DNA of 64,000 bases, from positions 1,459,501-1,523,500 of the forward strand of contig CP012819.1 in NCBI GenBank assembly GCA_001936135.1, given 5' to 3'. Shown here one piece after another: positions 1 through 9,580 of the stretch; the first letter of the stretch is position 1; every line of letters begins with the position of its first letter. The notes under the pieces are model-generated. The model did no database searches. It was not told the origin of the DNA and saw nothing but the letters and a program-made list of their open reading frames with translations. The position numbers and the translations under genes are program-made. The stretch comes from Saccharomycopsis fibuligera x Saccharomycopsis cf. fibuligera. Lineage: Eukaryota > Ascomycota > Saccharomycetes > Ascoideales > Saccharomycopsidaceae.

Positions 1-228
1 CAGCAAAGTGTATCACGATAAGTTAGTAGAAAAATAAATAGATAAAAAAGTAAATAGATAAAAAAGTAAATAGGGAAAAAGATAAATAGATAGATCATTA
101 AATAAATAGGTCATTAAATGGGTAATTTGCGAAGCTTCATATTTCAATAAATGCTTTCTCTCCCTCAAGAAACAAATATACTTTATAGCAAAAAAACGAA
201 AAAAAATTAGAAATAAAATAAAGGTTTA
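1..228. repeat. AT-rich 3' flank with degenerate 16-bp tandem repeat
   Basis: Positions 40-55 and 56-71 are two identical 16-bp units (AGATAAAAAAGTAAAT). A third unit at 72-87 is diverged, and looser GATAAATAGAT repeats follow to about 110. The rest is the AT-rich 3' flank of the neighbouring minus-strand ATPase gene. No gene is seen here. Confidence 0.7.
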
Positions 229-2991
229 CTACTCTTCCAAGAACCGTACTTTTTTGGGTTTAGTAGCATCATCACCGCCATTATCATTATCAGCATAATC
301 ATCTCCTTCAGTAGTCAGCAAACAACTCACAGGATCATAATATTCATCAAACATCCTATTAACTTGCTGAATATAACTTTGTCTTCTCGACCTACCGAAT
401 CTCGTCTTAATCCAAGGGTTTTTCCGTACTGATACTGGTTTAGAAGTGTTTGTTGGGCTGGTTGAAACTCCAGCAAAATTTTGTTCTGTGGTGTTGTCAT
501 TATCGTTATTTTTAAAAGTGACATAGTCGGCATCCTTATAATCATCATCATCACCATCATTATCGTCGTCGCCATCGTTGCCATCAAAGTGCTTATAGTT
601 GTCATAATGATCATCGTCATCATCATGAAAGCTTTCATTAAAATCATCATTCAGAAAATTATCATTGTTATAATCAACCGCAAAACTTTCACCCATGTTA
701 ATATCATTGGTATCATTAACAGCTTCTAATGCTTCATCTGTTAGTATTAGTATTCTTCTCTTATTATCATTACTGTCATTGTTTCCTTTAGCAGCATCAA
801 TTGGTCCACTGGTGGTTTCATTTTCAGTATCACAATCCGTTTCACTGTCAGACCCTCCAGCGTAGTTAATTTTGTGCAATTTGCTAGCTTTGTCGCTAGT
901 TAAAAAACTCGGCAAACATGGCTTCTTAACGTCAACTTTAGTGTAATCTTGATTTTCATTTTTATTTTTATTTTCAATTTCGCAAGATCTTTTTCTGTCA
1001 TTTGGCAGGGTGAGTGATGATACTAGATGTAATTTGAATTGATCCATTTCATTATCGTTTGATTCTTTCTTGACCAGCAAGTTATCAGACGAGGGCGAAG
1101 AGGGTGACGATAAAGAGGCTTCTTGCTTTATAGGAGATGAGGTAAATAATGGTTCTTCTTCATCTTGAAAATCTAACCTATTGTTATCATTCCCCTCATT
1201 ATCTCCCTGGTGATAGAAATCATCATCTTGAAAATCTGTTTCACTATCACTAAAGGGCTCTCCCAAACTCGGATCATTTTCTGTTCCTAGATGTCTACCC
1301 AAAAGCACTTTAGCGCCTTTCAATTCCTTTGGTAAATAACTTTGGTTCACTTCTCCGCCCTTATAATCAACATTATTCTTATAATATTTTTTATCAAAAT
1401 CATTTCGACCATGCAATTTGTTATACAAGTCACTCTGACGACTAGTTAAATGGAAGGGGATTTGAATATCAGGGTTATTTTTAGCTAAGTCCTTAGCTAG
1501 ACCCCAGCCACGATAAATTTCAACTGATTTTGGCGCACTAGCAACTCTAATGGTGCATTGAATTAACAATTTTAATGATTTGGCAAGCCCTAATCGAAGT
1601 ACTGATTCGTATAAATTAGCACAATATACAAGACAATTGTTATCCAATATGCCAATATCTTCACTCGCTATTCTAACAATTCTTCGACAAATAAATAATG
1701 GATCATCACCGCCTTTGATCATTCGCATGAGGTAATACAATGACGCGTTAACATCACTACCGCGCACCGATTTATGGAACGCGGAAATGGTATCGTAGTG
1801 TTGATCACCCTTTTGATCAAAATTTATAAACTTTTTCACTGCGATGTGCTTTAAATCATTTTTGGAAACTTGCAACTCTATGTTTATCACTTGTTTGGTT
1901 TTCTTATCGAACTTCGTAAGAGTCAAGAAGGACAACTCGAGCAATTTCAATGCGTTTCTCAAGTCACCATTGGATACTTTTGCCAAATGGGTTACTGCTG
2001 AAGAGTCAAAATTTATAGCGGGAAAATGAAAAATATGTTTTCTGGTCCTGTTGAGTAAGTTAATCCCCTTTTTAATAATACTTTCTACTTGTTTAATGGT
2101 ATGAGGAACTAGCGTCAAAATCAAACATCTAGAAACCAAGGGTTTGGTCAAGTTGAACGACGGGTTTTCTGTAGTGGCACCAATAAGAACAATCAAATTT
2201 CGATCAATAGCGTCTAACAAGTAGTCAAGTTGCGCCTTATTGAACCGGTGTATCTCATCAATGAACAAAATTGCTTTACTCTTGTTTAACTCTGTTTCAC
2301 TAGCTTTAAATTTCTTTTGGCTTTCTAATTTTTGTATCACTGGCTTGATTTGGTTTATTGAATCCAAAGACGCTGAAAACTCAAACGATTTCAAACTGCT
2401 TTTGTTCAAGATGATTTTAGCTAAACTGGTTTTCCCTACGCCAGGTGGGCCCCAAAAGATTAAAGATCTAATCTTGTCAATATTGTCATCGTTCAAGTAG
2501 TGCATGATCAGACCATTTTCACCAACTAGTTGAAGCTGTCCGATGTAATCATCCAAAGATTTGGGCCGAAGTCTTTGTGCTAACGAGAGCTGTGCATCGT
2601 ATTTGAGTTCCCTGTATTCTTCTTCGGTGATCTCATCGTCGTCTTCGACATTAGTATTGGGAATAATATTGTTACCGATGAATTCGGTTTTTATTGATCG
2701 TAAAACGTCTTCCACTTTTTCTTCGTCATCTTCTTCTTTTGGACTCTTGGATGCGGTATATTGCCTACTAGTTTGCTCAGTAGTTTTGGTGTCTAAATTT
2801 TGGTGTTCTGTAACCAAATCACCATTTTGATTTTGCTTGTTGATGCTGCTCATCTCTGCTGATTCTAAATCTAACTCAGAAGCGATAGCGGCGACACTGG
2901 TGTTTCCAGACAGCAGCAATGCGCTGTGTGAATTGTCGGCGAGCGCGCTTATCAGTTGAACAGAAAGATGTTCAGTTGGTGATTCAACCAT
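229..2991 (-). CDS. Mgs1/WRNIP1/RarA-family AAA+ ATPase with acidic C-terminal tail
   Basis: The 920-residue product has the clamp-loader-like AAA+ core of the RarA/Mgs1/WRNIP1 family, which acts at stalled replication forks in the nucleus. Walker A is GPPGVGKTS at residues 181-189, Walker B is ILFIDE at 241-246, and a sensor-1-like GATTENPSF lies at about 271-279. The family tetramerisation region follows at about 395-570, with the well-kept HKSVRGSDVNASLYYL block. The N-terminal 130 residues lack the ubiquitin-binding zinc finger of Mgs1. After residue 600 there is a long low-complexity tail rich in Asp, Asn, Glu and Ser, ending in a basic KPKKVRF stretch that could be a nuclear localisation signal. 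The family is usually 450-700 residues, so the tail is the excess. It is divergent from MCT1, and an ACGCGT box lies about 90 bp upstream. A second family member sits at 52.8-54.9 kb. The family assignment is firm; which of the two is the true MGS1 orthologue is less certain. Confidence 0.9.
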   Translation of the reverse strand: MVESPTEHLSVQLISALADNSHSALLLSGNTSVAAIASELDLESAEMSSINKQNQNGDLVTEHQNLDTKTTEQTSRQYTASKSPKEEDDEEKVEDVLRSIKTEFIGNNIIPNTNVEDDDEITEEEYRELKYDAQLSLAQRLRPKSLDDYIGQLQLVGENGLIMHYLNDDNIDKIRSLIFWGPPGVGKTSLAKIILNKSSLKSFEFSASLDSINQIKPVIQKLESQKKFKASETELNKSKAILFIDEIHRFNKAQLDYLLDAIDRNLIVLIGATTENPSFNLTKPLVSRCLILTLVPHTIKQVESIIKKGINLLNRTRKHIFHFPAINFDSSAVTHLAKVSNGDLRNALKLLELSFLTLTKFDKKTKQVINIELQVSKNDLKHIAVKKFINFDQKGDQHYDTISAFHKSVRGSDVNASLYYLMRMIKGGDDPLFICRRIVRIASEDIGILDNNCLVYCANLYESVLRLGLAKSLKLLIQCTIRVASAPKSVEIYRGWGLAKDLAKNNPDIQIPFHLTSRQSDLYNKLHGRNDFDKKYYKNNVDYKGGEVNQSYLPKELKGAKVLLGRHLGTENDPSLGEPFSDSETDFQDDDFYHQGDNEGNDNNRLDFQDEEEPLFTSSPIKQEASLSSPSSPSSDNLLVKKESNDNEMDQFKLHLVSSLTLPNDRKRSCEIENKNKNENQDYTKVDVKKPCLPSFLTSDKASKLHKINYAGGSDSETDCDTENETTSGPIDAAKGNNDSNDNKRRILILTDEALEAVNDTNDINMGESFAVDYNNDNFLNDDFNESFHDDDDDHYDNYKHFDGNDGDDDNDGDDDDYKDADYVTFKNNDNDNTTEQNFAGVSTSPTNTSKPVSVRKNPWIKTRFGRSRRQSYIQQVNRMFDEYYDPVSCLLTTEGDDYADNDNGGDDATKPKKVRFLEE

Positions 2992-3252
2992 TTTTCCATA
3001 TTATTGAGTTAATATAAACAGCAATAAGAGAGGTCTCTAGTATAGTTTGTGATTAGCGCACTGAGATAGAAAGAAGTAACGCGTCATTTCTGTTTTCTTT
3101 TCTTTTTTTTTTTTATTATTATTTTTTTTCTCTTTCTTTTTTTGAAAAAAAAAAAGTGGCGTCGTAGCGGAGATCAAATCAATCAAACACAAGGGAATAT
3201 CGGAAAAGAACAATATATTCCAGCCATCAGTATAGTCCTTTTGTTGGCTACC
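2992..3252. promoter_or_regulatory. Bidirectional promoter with an ACGCGT (MCB-type) box
   Basis: This spacer separates the divergent Mgs1-family gene and MCT1. ACGCGT at 3079-3084 matches the MluI cell-cycle box bound by MBF in other yeasts, and T-rich tracts follow at about 3090-3140. Regulation by MBF is an inference from the motif alone. Confidence 0.4.
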
Positions 3253-4242
3253 ATGAACAGAGCATTAGTATTTCCAGGCCAAGGCATTGTCAATTTCTCC
3301 TTTTTGAGCCAGCTTGTCAAAGCAGAACCCAGTTTCAAAAGACACTTGGACCTTATTGACGAAACTCTACAGTGCAAATTTTCTCATCATCTCTTGTCAG
3401 ACAATATTTCCAACCCCTTCTTCCACAAGACTTCTAATGCACAACCAGCGATAGTTGCATCTTCCTTTTTGATAAATCAATTCTTGATTAGTCAAAAGGG
3501 TATTAATTTGCTAGACCAGACTAATTACGTAATTGGCCATTCTTTGGGTGAGTTTACTAGTCTTTTATTTAACGAATCGATAAGTTTGCAAGATACGATA
3601 AAATTGGTTCATAAGCGAGGAATTCTCATGGAAAAATGCGTAGACAAATACTACCAGGACACTCAAACAGACCCATCACGAGACAGTTTTAAAATGACTT
3701 CGGTTTTTTTGAGTCCCAATAAGTTTGACCGCATACTTGAATTTTTGACAAAGAATGAATCGCAGCGGCCCGTGTATTTGTCCAACATCAACTCAAGAAA
3801 ACAAATTGTGATTGTTGGACTACAATCTTTGATAGCCGAAACACTAGACGAACTAAAAATGGAAACCGGAGTGCGAGTCAGAGTTAAGGATTTACCGGTA
3901 GAGATACCTTTCCATTCTCAGTTTTTGCAAGAAGCACAACTGGAACTACATGAATTGGTCAATTCTGAACAGATACAACTTCAGAATGAAGCATTGATTA
4001 AGCCAATAGTGACGAATTTTCAGTTTGCGGAAATCAATAGCACCAAGAAGGCAGTTGACGCTATAATCAATAACACCACCAAGATGGTGGATTTTGTTGG
4101 ACTAGTGGAACACTTGCACAATGAAAAGAACGTTAAGGAGTTTTTGTGCATAGGCCCAGGTGCCATCAACAAGCTCATTGACGTGACAAAGTCAACGAAC
4201 GGCTGGGACGACGTTGGCTCGCAATTGTTTACTGTATATTAG
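3253..4242 (+). CDS. MCT1: Malonyl-CoA:ACP transacylase, mitochondrial type II fatty acid synthesis
   Basis: The product transfers malonyl groups from CoA to mitochondrial acyl carrier protein, the step that feeds type II fatty acid and lipoate synthesis. From the ATG at 3253 the protein is 329 residues and opens with MNRALVFPGQG, the family's N-terminal FPGQG motif, as in S. cerevisiae Mct1. The nucleophile elbow GHSLGE places the catalytic Ser at residue 97, and the catalytic His is probably in the EIPFHS segment. The reading frame stays open 37 codons further upstream to an ATG at 3142. That extension is Lys-rich and translates a poly(A) tract, so I prefer 3253, but an upstream start could provide a mitochondrial presequence. 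The gene is divergent from the Mgs1-family ATPase. Confidence 0.88.
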   Translation: MNRALVFPGQGIVNFSFLSQLVKAEPSFKRHLDLIDETLQCKFSHHLLSDNISNPFFHKTSNAQPAIVASSFLINQFLISQKGINLLDQTNYVIGHSLGEFTSLLFNESISLQDTIKLVHKRGILMEKCVDKYYQDTQTDPSRDSFKMTSVFLSPNKFDRILEFLTKNESQRPVYLSNINSRKQIVIVGLQSLIAETLDELKMETGVRVRVKDLPVEIPFHSQFLQEAQLELHELVNSEQIQLQNEALIKPIVTNFQFAEINSTKKAVDAIINNTTKMVDFVGLVEHLHNEKNVKEFLCIGPGAINKLIDVTKSTNGWDDVGSQLFTVY

Positions 4243-4672
4243 GGCTCGAAGGTTTGTGGAAAATGCTTTGAAGAAGTATAATGCTACGAGTGTTTGGCAA
4301 TACGAGCATTGCTATTTGTTCTTGTAAGCTGCGACGGTGTAAGCTTTGCTCCTGCAAAAATGGAAAGTTGCTACTTAATTACTATAAGCTCAGAGCCATA
4401 TTACCGTCTAGAAAAAGAAATAAAAAGCCTGGCATATTGCCTTGGGTCTTGGTGTTGGTATGAACCCTTCAGCCAGTGCTCTGCTTATACCTGTGGCCAT
4501 AAACAGTTACCCTACGCGCAAGAAAAAATAAAAAAAAAAAAAATTTCAATGCAAAGCCAATATAATCTATAGAGCCATCTTCAAATAATAACAATAGAAA
4601 TATACTACACACACACCAGCTCTGTCTGCTCAAAGCACAAACTGTCAATCTTAGCAACTAAATATAATTACC
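4243..4672. other. MCT1-RPB8 intergenic region
   Basis: This is the 3' flank of MCT1 followed by the RPB8 promoter. It holds short A-runs at about 4527-4543 and the run of CACA just before 4620. The short open frames here overlap each other and resemble nothing known to me. Confidence 0.5.
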
Positions 4673-5095
4673 ATGTCACTCACTCTTTTCGATGATGTTT
4701 TCGTGATAACGGACATTGATTCCGCCAACTACGACAAAGTCTCCAGAATAACAGCCCGTTCCAAGTCATCTCAAGAGATCCAGTTGACTTTGGATATAAA
4801 TCATGACTTGTTCCCTGTGGAAAATGGTGAATCGTTAACTGTGGCATTAGCTTCATCGTTGAGCGAAGAGGCAACCGAGACTGCTAGTTGGAGACCTCCA
4901 AGAGAAGGCGAAAGATCTTTGGCCGATGACTATGATTACGTAATGTACGGTACGGTTTACAAGTTTGATGAAGGAAAAAACGACAACATATCGGTTTACA
5001 TATCCTATGGTGGGTTGTTGATGTGCCTTGAAGGCAGTTATAGAAGCTTGTCCTCTTTGAAACAGGACAACGTTTACCTTTTGATTCGTCGTTGA
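4673..5095 (+). CDS. RPB8: RNA polymerase I/II/III shared subunit Rpb8 (ABC14.5)
   Basis: This is one of the five small subunits common to all three nuclear RNA polymerases. The 140-residue product is close to the 146 residues of S. cerevisiae Rpb8 and covers the whole family: an N-terminal [12 protein letters not shown] strand region, the acidic central loop, and the C-terminal strands ([23 protein letters not shown]) ending in VYLLIRR. No intron is needed. Another shared subunit, Rpb10, lies 7.6 kb downstream on the same strand. The identification is based on similarity along the full length. Confidence 0.96.
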   Translation: MSLTLFDDVFVITDIDSANYDKVSRITARSKSSQEIQLTLDINHDLFPVENGESLTVALASSLSEEATETASWRPPREGERSLADDYDYVMYGTVYKFDEGKNDNISVYISYGGLLMCLEGSYRSLSSLKQDNVYLLIRR

Positions 5096-6036
5096 GTGGG
5101 GAAAGTGTAATGTGCTATTTGTGGTGATGCTATTAGTAGTACTGGTATGCAGATGGAACGAAGTATATTATGATGCTGGTTAGCCAGGTTAGGTCTATGT
5201 ATGTTAGTTAGCAAGAACAAAAGAAAAAAATTTACTGTATTTTTATTACTACTTTTACCTTTATTGTCTTCACAACAGCTATTTTTTTGAGGTAGTCTGG
5301 GCTCCTAGTGAAGGATGGTCTGATTGTACTATTGCAGTGCTCTGCATTATCGAGGCTTTTTTTTTGTATTTGTGGTGGTAACAGGGCCCTGGGAGGAAGC
5401 ATCAGAATACTCTCAGGCTACTAAGACCTGCTGCTATACTTGGAATGCTAACATTGTTAATTTGTCGGGAGGAGGACTCTTGCTAACTAGTAGACTGAAA
5501 AGCCTTTATTTACTATTTTCAAGCCTTCGGAGAATGAAATTATCTGATCTGCGCACTAGGCTTAGCACCCTTTGCGGTGAGATGATCCAGCACCCAAGCT
5601 ATTGCAAAATTCCCATCTAGCTAAGCACCTTTCTGCTTACTTGCATTACTACTGACTTGTTTTATAACACATGTGCTTTGTTTAGTAAATTGTCGCTAGC
5701 AGAAGCTTTTTGAAACCTCCTTCAGTGACGACAGTGGCTGCAAGCGGATGTTCAATGGTTTTCCTTCACTAATGGTTGCATGCATCAATAACTTGAAGCT
5801 GGGTGTTTTCCTTCATTTCCTACAGGACAACCCCACCAAGGTTTGTAAAGATGTTGTAATATGCTCATAAGAAGTGAGTATTTAACATCATAATGGCCCT
5901 GTTTCTTTTTCCTCCCCTTTTATCATTATTTGCACACACTCAAAACTCCAAGAGTTCCTACATTTTGATAATAACATTATAATCATTTTCTTGATACGGT
6001 AATACTACAAGTCAGCAAGCTTTATATTTAACAATC
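5096..6036. other. RPB8-chitinase intergenic region, 0.9 kb
   Basis: No gene is recognised. Short open frames up to 98 codons occur but lack any motif. The last 150 bases before the chitinase start are AT-rich and should hold its promoter. Confidence 0.5.
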
Positions 6037-7170
6037 ATGTTTCTCTTATTGTCTCTATTGCTATTCGTGTTCAAAACGACTATCGCTTTTGACATAGACA
6101 GTGAGCGTAACCTCGCTCTATATTGGGGTCAAAACTCTATCAATACCCTTACTAACAACTCCACCAATGAGATGAACTTGACCTACTACTGCGAAAATGC
6201 TGATGCTAACATTATTTTGCTTTCTTTTTTGGACCATTTTCCCGGCACAAATAATGTGCCAACTTTGACCTTTAACGGGTACCAGTACTCGTATCAGTAC
6301 CAGCATGAATTAACCTCATTGGCTAGTCAAATTAAGACTTGCCAAAGTAACGATAAGTTAGTAATGCTTTCTTTGGGAGGTGAAGGAACTAGCAATTATG
6401 GGTTTGAGAGAGGCACGCAAGGTACAGAATTTGGTGAAGTTTTATGGAACATGTTCGGGCCAAAAAGTGAATCGACAAACTCATCGTTGATTAGACCTTT
6501 TGGCGATGATGTTCTTATAGATGGGTTTGATTTGGATGCAGAAACTGCAAATGACACCGGATATTCTGAGCTTATAAACTATTTGGGTGAAAAGATTAAT
6601 AGCACCCACACCAAAACTTATTATTTGAGTGTTGCTCCGCAGTGTCCTTACCCAGATGAGGCTTTGTCTCATGTTTTGAATAATACTTATATTGATTTTG
6701 CATTTATTCAATTTTACAACAATGAGCAAAACTGTGACGCTTCCACCGAAAACTTTAACTGGGAAAGTTGGTCCAACTATGTTAATAGTACTGCACAAAA
6801 TAAAAACATGAAGCTTTTCCTTGGCCTTCCTGGTTCTTCCACGGCGGCTAGTAGTGGCTACATTAAAAGCACCTCAGTGTTGAGTGACAAAATTTCTCAG
6901 GCTGCCGGTAATGGAAGCTTTGGTGGCGTAATGATTTGGGACGCCTCTACTGCGGTGCTAAACAATGCTGATGATGATAATGGGGATTACTTAAATATTG
7001 TTCGAGACGCATTTGATGATGTGTTTGGAAGGACTACAAGTAGCTCCAGTAGCGGTATTAAGGGTGCCAGTTCTTCTTCTACGTCTTCTGCTGCTGGGTT
7101 GCAAGATTATGGTTCAGTCTCATTTTCTATTTTTAGTACTTTGATGTTTGCAGCTTTGTCTTTCTTTTAG
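6037..7170 (+). CDS. GH18 endochitinase, secreted and probably GPI-anchored
   Basis: The product belongs to the fungal class III chitinases (Cts1 / Candida Cht1-Cht3 group), which cut cell-wall chitin during cell separation. A signal peptide covers about residues 1-18. The GH18 barrel shows LSLGG at 111-115 and the active-site motif DGFDLDAE at 162-169, with Glu169 as the acid/base. A Trp-containing strand (VMIWDAS) closes the barrel. A short Ser/Thr-rich linker from about residue 335 leads to a hydrophobic C-terminus typical of GPI anchoring. There is no long Ser/Thr stalk or chitin-binding domain, so at 377 residues it resembles the shorter Cht1/Cht2-type enzymes rather than Cts1/Cht3. The next gene downstream also remodels the wall. 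I leave the symbol blank because the paralogue cannot be fixed by eye. Confidence 0.92.
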   Translation: MFLLLSLLLFVFKTTIAFDIDSERNLALYWGQNSINTLTNNSTNEMNLTYYCENADANIILLSFLDHFPGTNNVPTLTFNGYQYSYQYQHELTSLASQIKTCQSNDKLVMLSLGGEGTSNYGFERGTQGTEFGEVLWNMFGPKSESTNSSLIRPFGDDVLIDGFDLDAETANDTGYSELINYLGEKINSTHTKTYYLSVAPQCPYPDEALSHVLNNTYIDFAFIQFYNNEQNCDASTENFNWESWSNYVNSTAQNKNMKLFLGLPGSSTAASSGYIKSTSVLSDKISQAAGNGSFGGVMIWDASTAVLNNADDDNGDYLNIVRDAFDDVFGRTTSSSSSGIKGASSSSTSSAAGLQDYGSVSFSIFSTLMFAALSFF

Positions 7171-7344
7171 AATTTTGTTTCCGGTTGACTGACTATTTTC
7201 ACGTTGTTGTTTTTTCACTTTATGTTTCTAATACTATTTTGTTGCTTTTAGTTTTATACTTTACATCTTAACATCCTTCTACATGATACTTACTCTACCA
7301 CATTTTATTATAGATGACTCTCTATTTTGCTTTTTTTCTTTCTT

Positions 7345-7385
<41 letters not shown>

Positions 7386-8008
7386 TTGTTGTTGTTGAAA
7401 CTCACCAAAAGTGGCATTCAAGAATAAAAGCATGTTGGTTTAAGCCACCGTTTCACGATTTCTGTTCATAGAATATTGCACGCATTATTTACTCCAATAC
7501 AAATCGTAAACTGACACTGTAAACACACTCACGTTCAAAATCACACTTACAGTGAGTGTAGCCGTTTGGCCACATATGCCTCATAGAACACCACCTAAGC
7601 CAACAACAACAAGGCTTTCGGTGGCTTTTATATTTTACAGCGGAAGACGCGGTTTTGGAGCACAGCCACATGTTGGAAACTGTGCAGCACTCACAATAGC
7701 AACCTGCCAAGGGGGTGGGGCTTTGCCTATTGAAAAATACGCAGAGACGAAACAGCCCCGCATGCATTTATTATGGTATACCGAGTATGTCCAGGGCTAT
7801 TGGCCTATAGACTAAGGTTTGAAGTCTGCCTTGCAATCTCAAGTGGAAAAGTGTAATGTAATTTTTTCATATGCTATATTATATAGAATGGGCCATGCTG
7901 TCTATATTTCCTGAATTTCATCCAGTTGATACTCCTTGTATGGTTTTCTTCTCTCTTAAAGTTGCACATTGATATTCGCTACACAATTTTTTTATTTTAT
8001 TAATACAA
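7171..8008. other. Chitinase-Crh intergenic region with a 38-nt T tract
   Basis: A run of 38 T at 7347-7384 is followed by several GTT repeats. Beyond it, 7490-7830 is moderately GC-rich with overlapping short open frames on both strands (87 and 92 codons) that show no domain. The promoter of the following gene should lie within 7840-8008. Confidence 0.55.
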
Positions 8009-9136
8009 ATGATCTTAATCAATATATTATCTTCGATTTTTATCCTAGGAGAAACCGTCTTAGCAGCCACTTCAAGTTCAGTGTCTTTTTCTACAACATC
8101 ACCAGACAAAGCTCTAGCCACTTCCATCACTGAAAACTTTAAGAAAAACAGCAGCTATTTTGAAACATACCATTATGGTAACCGGATAAGTTATGGCAGC
8201 AGTGGACTTGAGTTAACTATTGCTGAACAATACGATAATCCTGCCTTGAAGTCAAACTTCTACATTTTCTTCGGTCGTATCGAAGCACAAATCAAAGCAG
8301 CTAACGGTACGGGTATCGTATCAACTGTATACTTACAGTCTGATGATCAGGATGAAATCGACTGGGAATGGCTTGGTGGGGACGGTACCCAAGTACAAAG
8401 TAATTTTTTCTCCAGGGGAAATACCACTTCATACGACAGAGGCAAATATCATGACATTGATAACCCTCAAGATAACTACTACAACTATACTATTGACTGG
8501 ACGAATGAAAGAGTTAACTGGTATGTTGAAGGCAAGCTCGTTCGGACCTTGTCCAATGACAGTAGTGATGGGTTTCCTCAAACCCCTTCAAAAGTGTACA
8601 TTGGATTATGGGCAGGTGGTGACTCTTCTAACTCTGAAGGAACTATTGAGTGGGCAGGTGGTCTGACTGATTATTCTAAAGCACCTTTTATTTTGAGCTT
8701 GAAGGAGCTCAAAGTAACCGACTATTCAACTGGTTCGGAATATAAGTACACTGATGACTCTGGTGATTGGAGTTCTATTAAGGCAGTAGATGGTGAAGTT
8801 TTGGGTAACGTTAATTCAACAAGTTCTGATAGCACTTCCTCTTCTACTTCTTCGTCTAGCACAGGATCATCCAATAGCGGGTCGTCCAAGAGCAGCTCAA
8901 CTTCTAACGGTACTTCTGTCGATTCCTCAGACTCGGCAAGTAATAACTCTACTTCCTCGGGAGATTCAAACTCTGATTCAAGTTCTTCGAGTAGCAGATC
9001 TAGTTCGTCTGGTGATTCATCGAGCGGTAACACTACATCCAGTAGCAGTAGCAGTGCAGCAGCTTCTACTTTTGGTGCCATTAATTCATTTATGGCTCTT
9101 TCCGTTTGTGTTTCTGTTGCTATCGTTCTCTTGTGA
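8009..9136 (+). CDS. GH16 Crh-type cell-wall transglycosylase, GPI-anchored
   Basis: Crh enzymes join chitin to beta-glucan in the yeast cell wall. The 375-residue product has a signal peptide (about 1-19), then a GH16 domain with the catalytic motif DEIDWEW at residues 115-121 (nucleophile Glu116, acid/base Glu120). The acceptor-side strands NYTIDWTNERVNWYVEG and KVYIGLWAGG follow. A roughly 100-residue Ser-rich stalk starting near residue 268 ends in a hydrophobic GPI-signal segment. The mature part has no cysteine before the C-terminal anchor, whereas typical Crh1/Utr2 proteins begin with a Cys-rich segment. The neighbouring chitinase acts on the same polymer, but co-regulation is only a suggestion. 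Confidence 0.9.
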   Translation: MILINILSSIFILGETVLAATSSSVSFSTTSPDKALATSITENFKKNSSYFETYHYGNRISYGSSGLELTIAEQYDNPALKSNFYIFFGRIEAQIKAANGTGIVSTVYLQSDDQDEIDWEWLGGDGTQVQSNFFSRGNTTSYDRGKYHDIDNPQDNYYNYTIDWTNERVNWYVEGKLVRTLSNDSSDGFPQTPSKVYIGLWAGGDSSNSEGTIEWAGGLTDYSKAPFILSLKELKVTDYSTGSEYKYTDDSGDWSSIKAVDGEVLGNVNSTSSDSTSSSTSSSSTGSSNSGSSKSSSTSNGTSVDSSDSASNNSTSSGDSNSDSSSSSSRSSSSGDSSSGNTTSSSSSSAAASTFGAINSFMALSVCVSVAIVLL

Positions 9137-9580
9137 GAAGATAATAATGATAACAAAAGTCAACCATCAACTTTGCTAGTTTTTTTCCTCCCATTATCTT
9201 AGTTTTTCATCTTTTACTTTCGATCAATGTTTTAGCTTGTTAGTTTATCAGAATATACAGAAAAGTTTTGCCATTCTTCGATGTAAGATTTAGTAGTAGA
9301 CTTAATTCCAATAATGAATTCTTCCGAATTTACGTAATGTTTCTGTTCCGTTGTACAGTGTTGCGAGATTCAAGACATATCGAGGACCTAAAAATGTGCA
9401 AAAATTTTCTGAAATTAAGGACAAGTCTATAAAAAAGCGATTCTAAAAGACGGAACCACAAATGTACAAAATCCAAATCACATCAACTAACCGATGTAGT
9501 AAACAATTCTATTCTACTGTATAAACTCACAATATACAAATAGCTCAACTAATATATCTCGAAAGTTGATCGTTTCATAT
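9137..9580. other. Convergent 3' intergenic region
   Basis: These 444 AT-rich bases separate the convergent Crh-type gene and NAN1. They should hold both 3' ends. No further gene or repeat is seen. Confidence 0.5.

Noticed and set aside
3142-3252. Upstream in-frame ATG for MCT1
   Set aside because: The extension begins by translating an A-rich tract (KKKK) and the conserved family start MNRALVFPGQG lies at 3253. It is kept only as an alternative.
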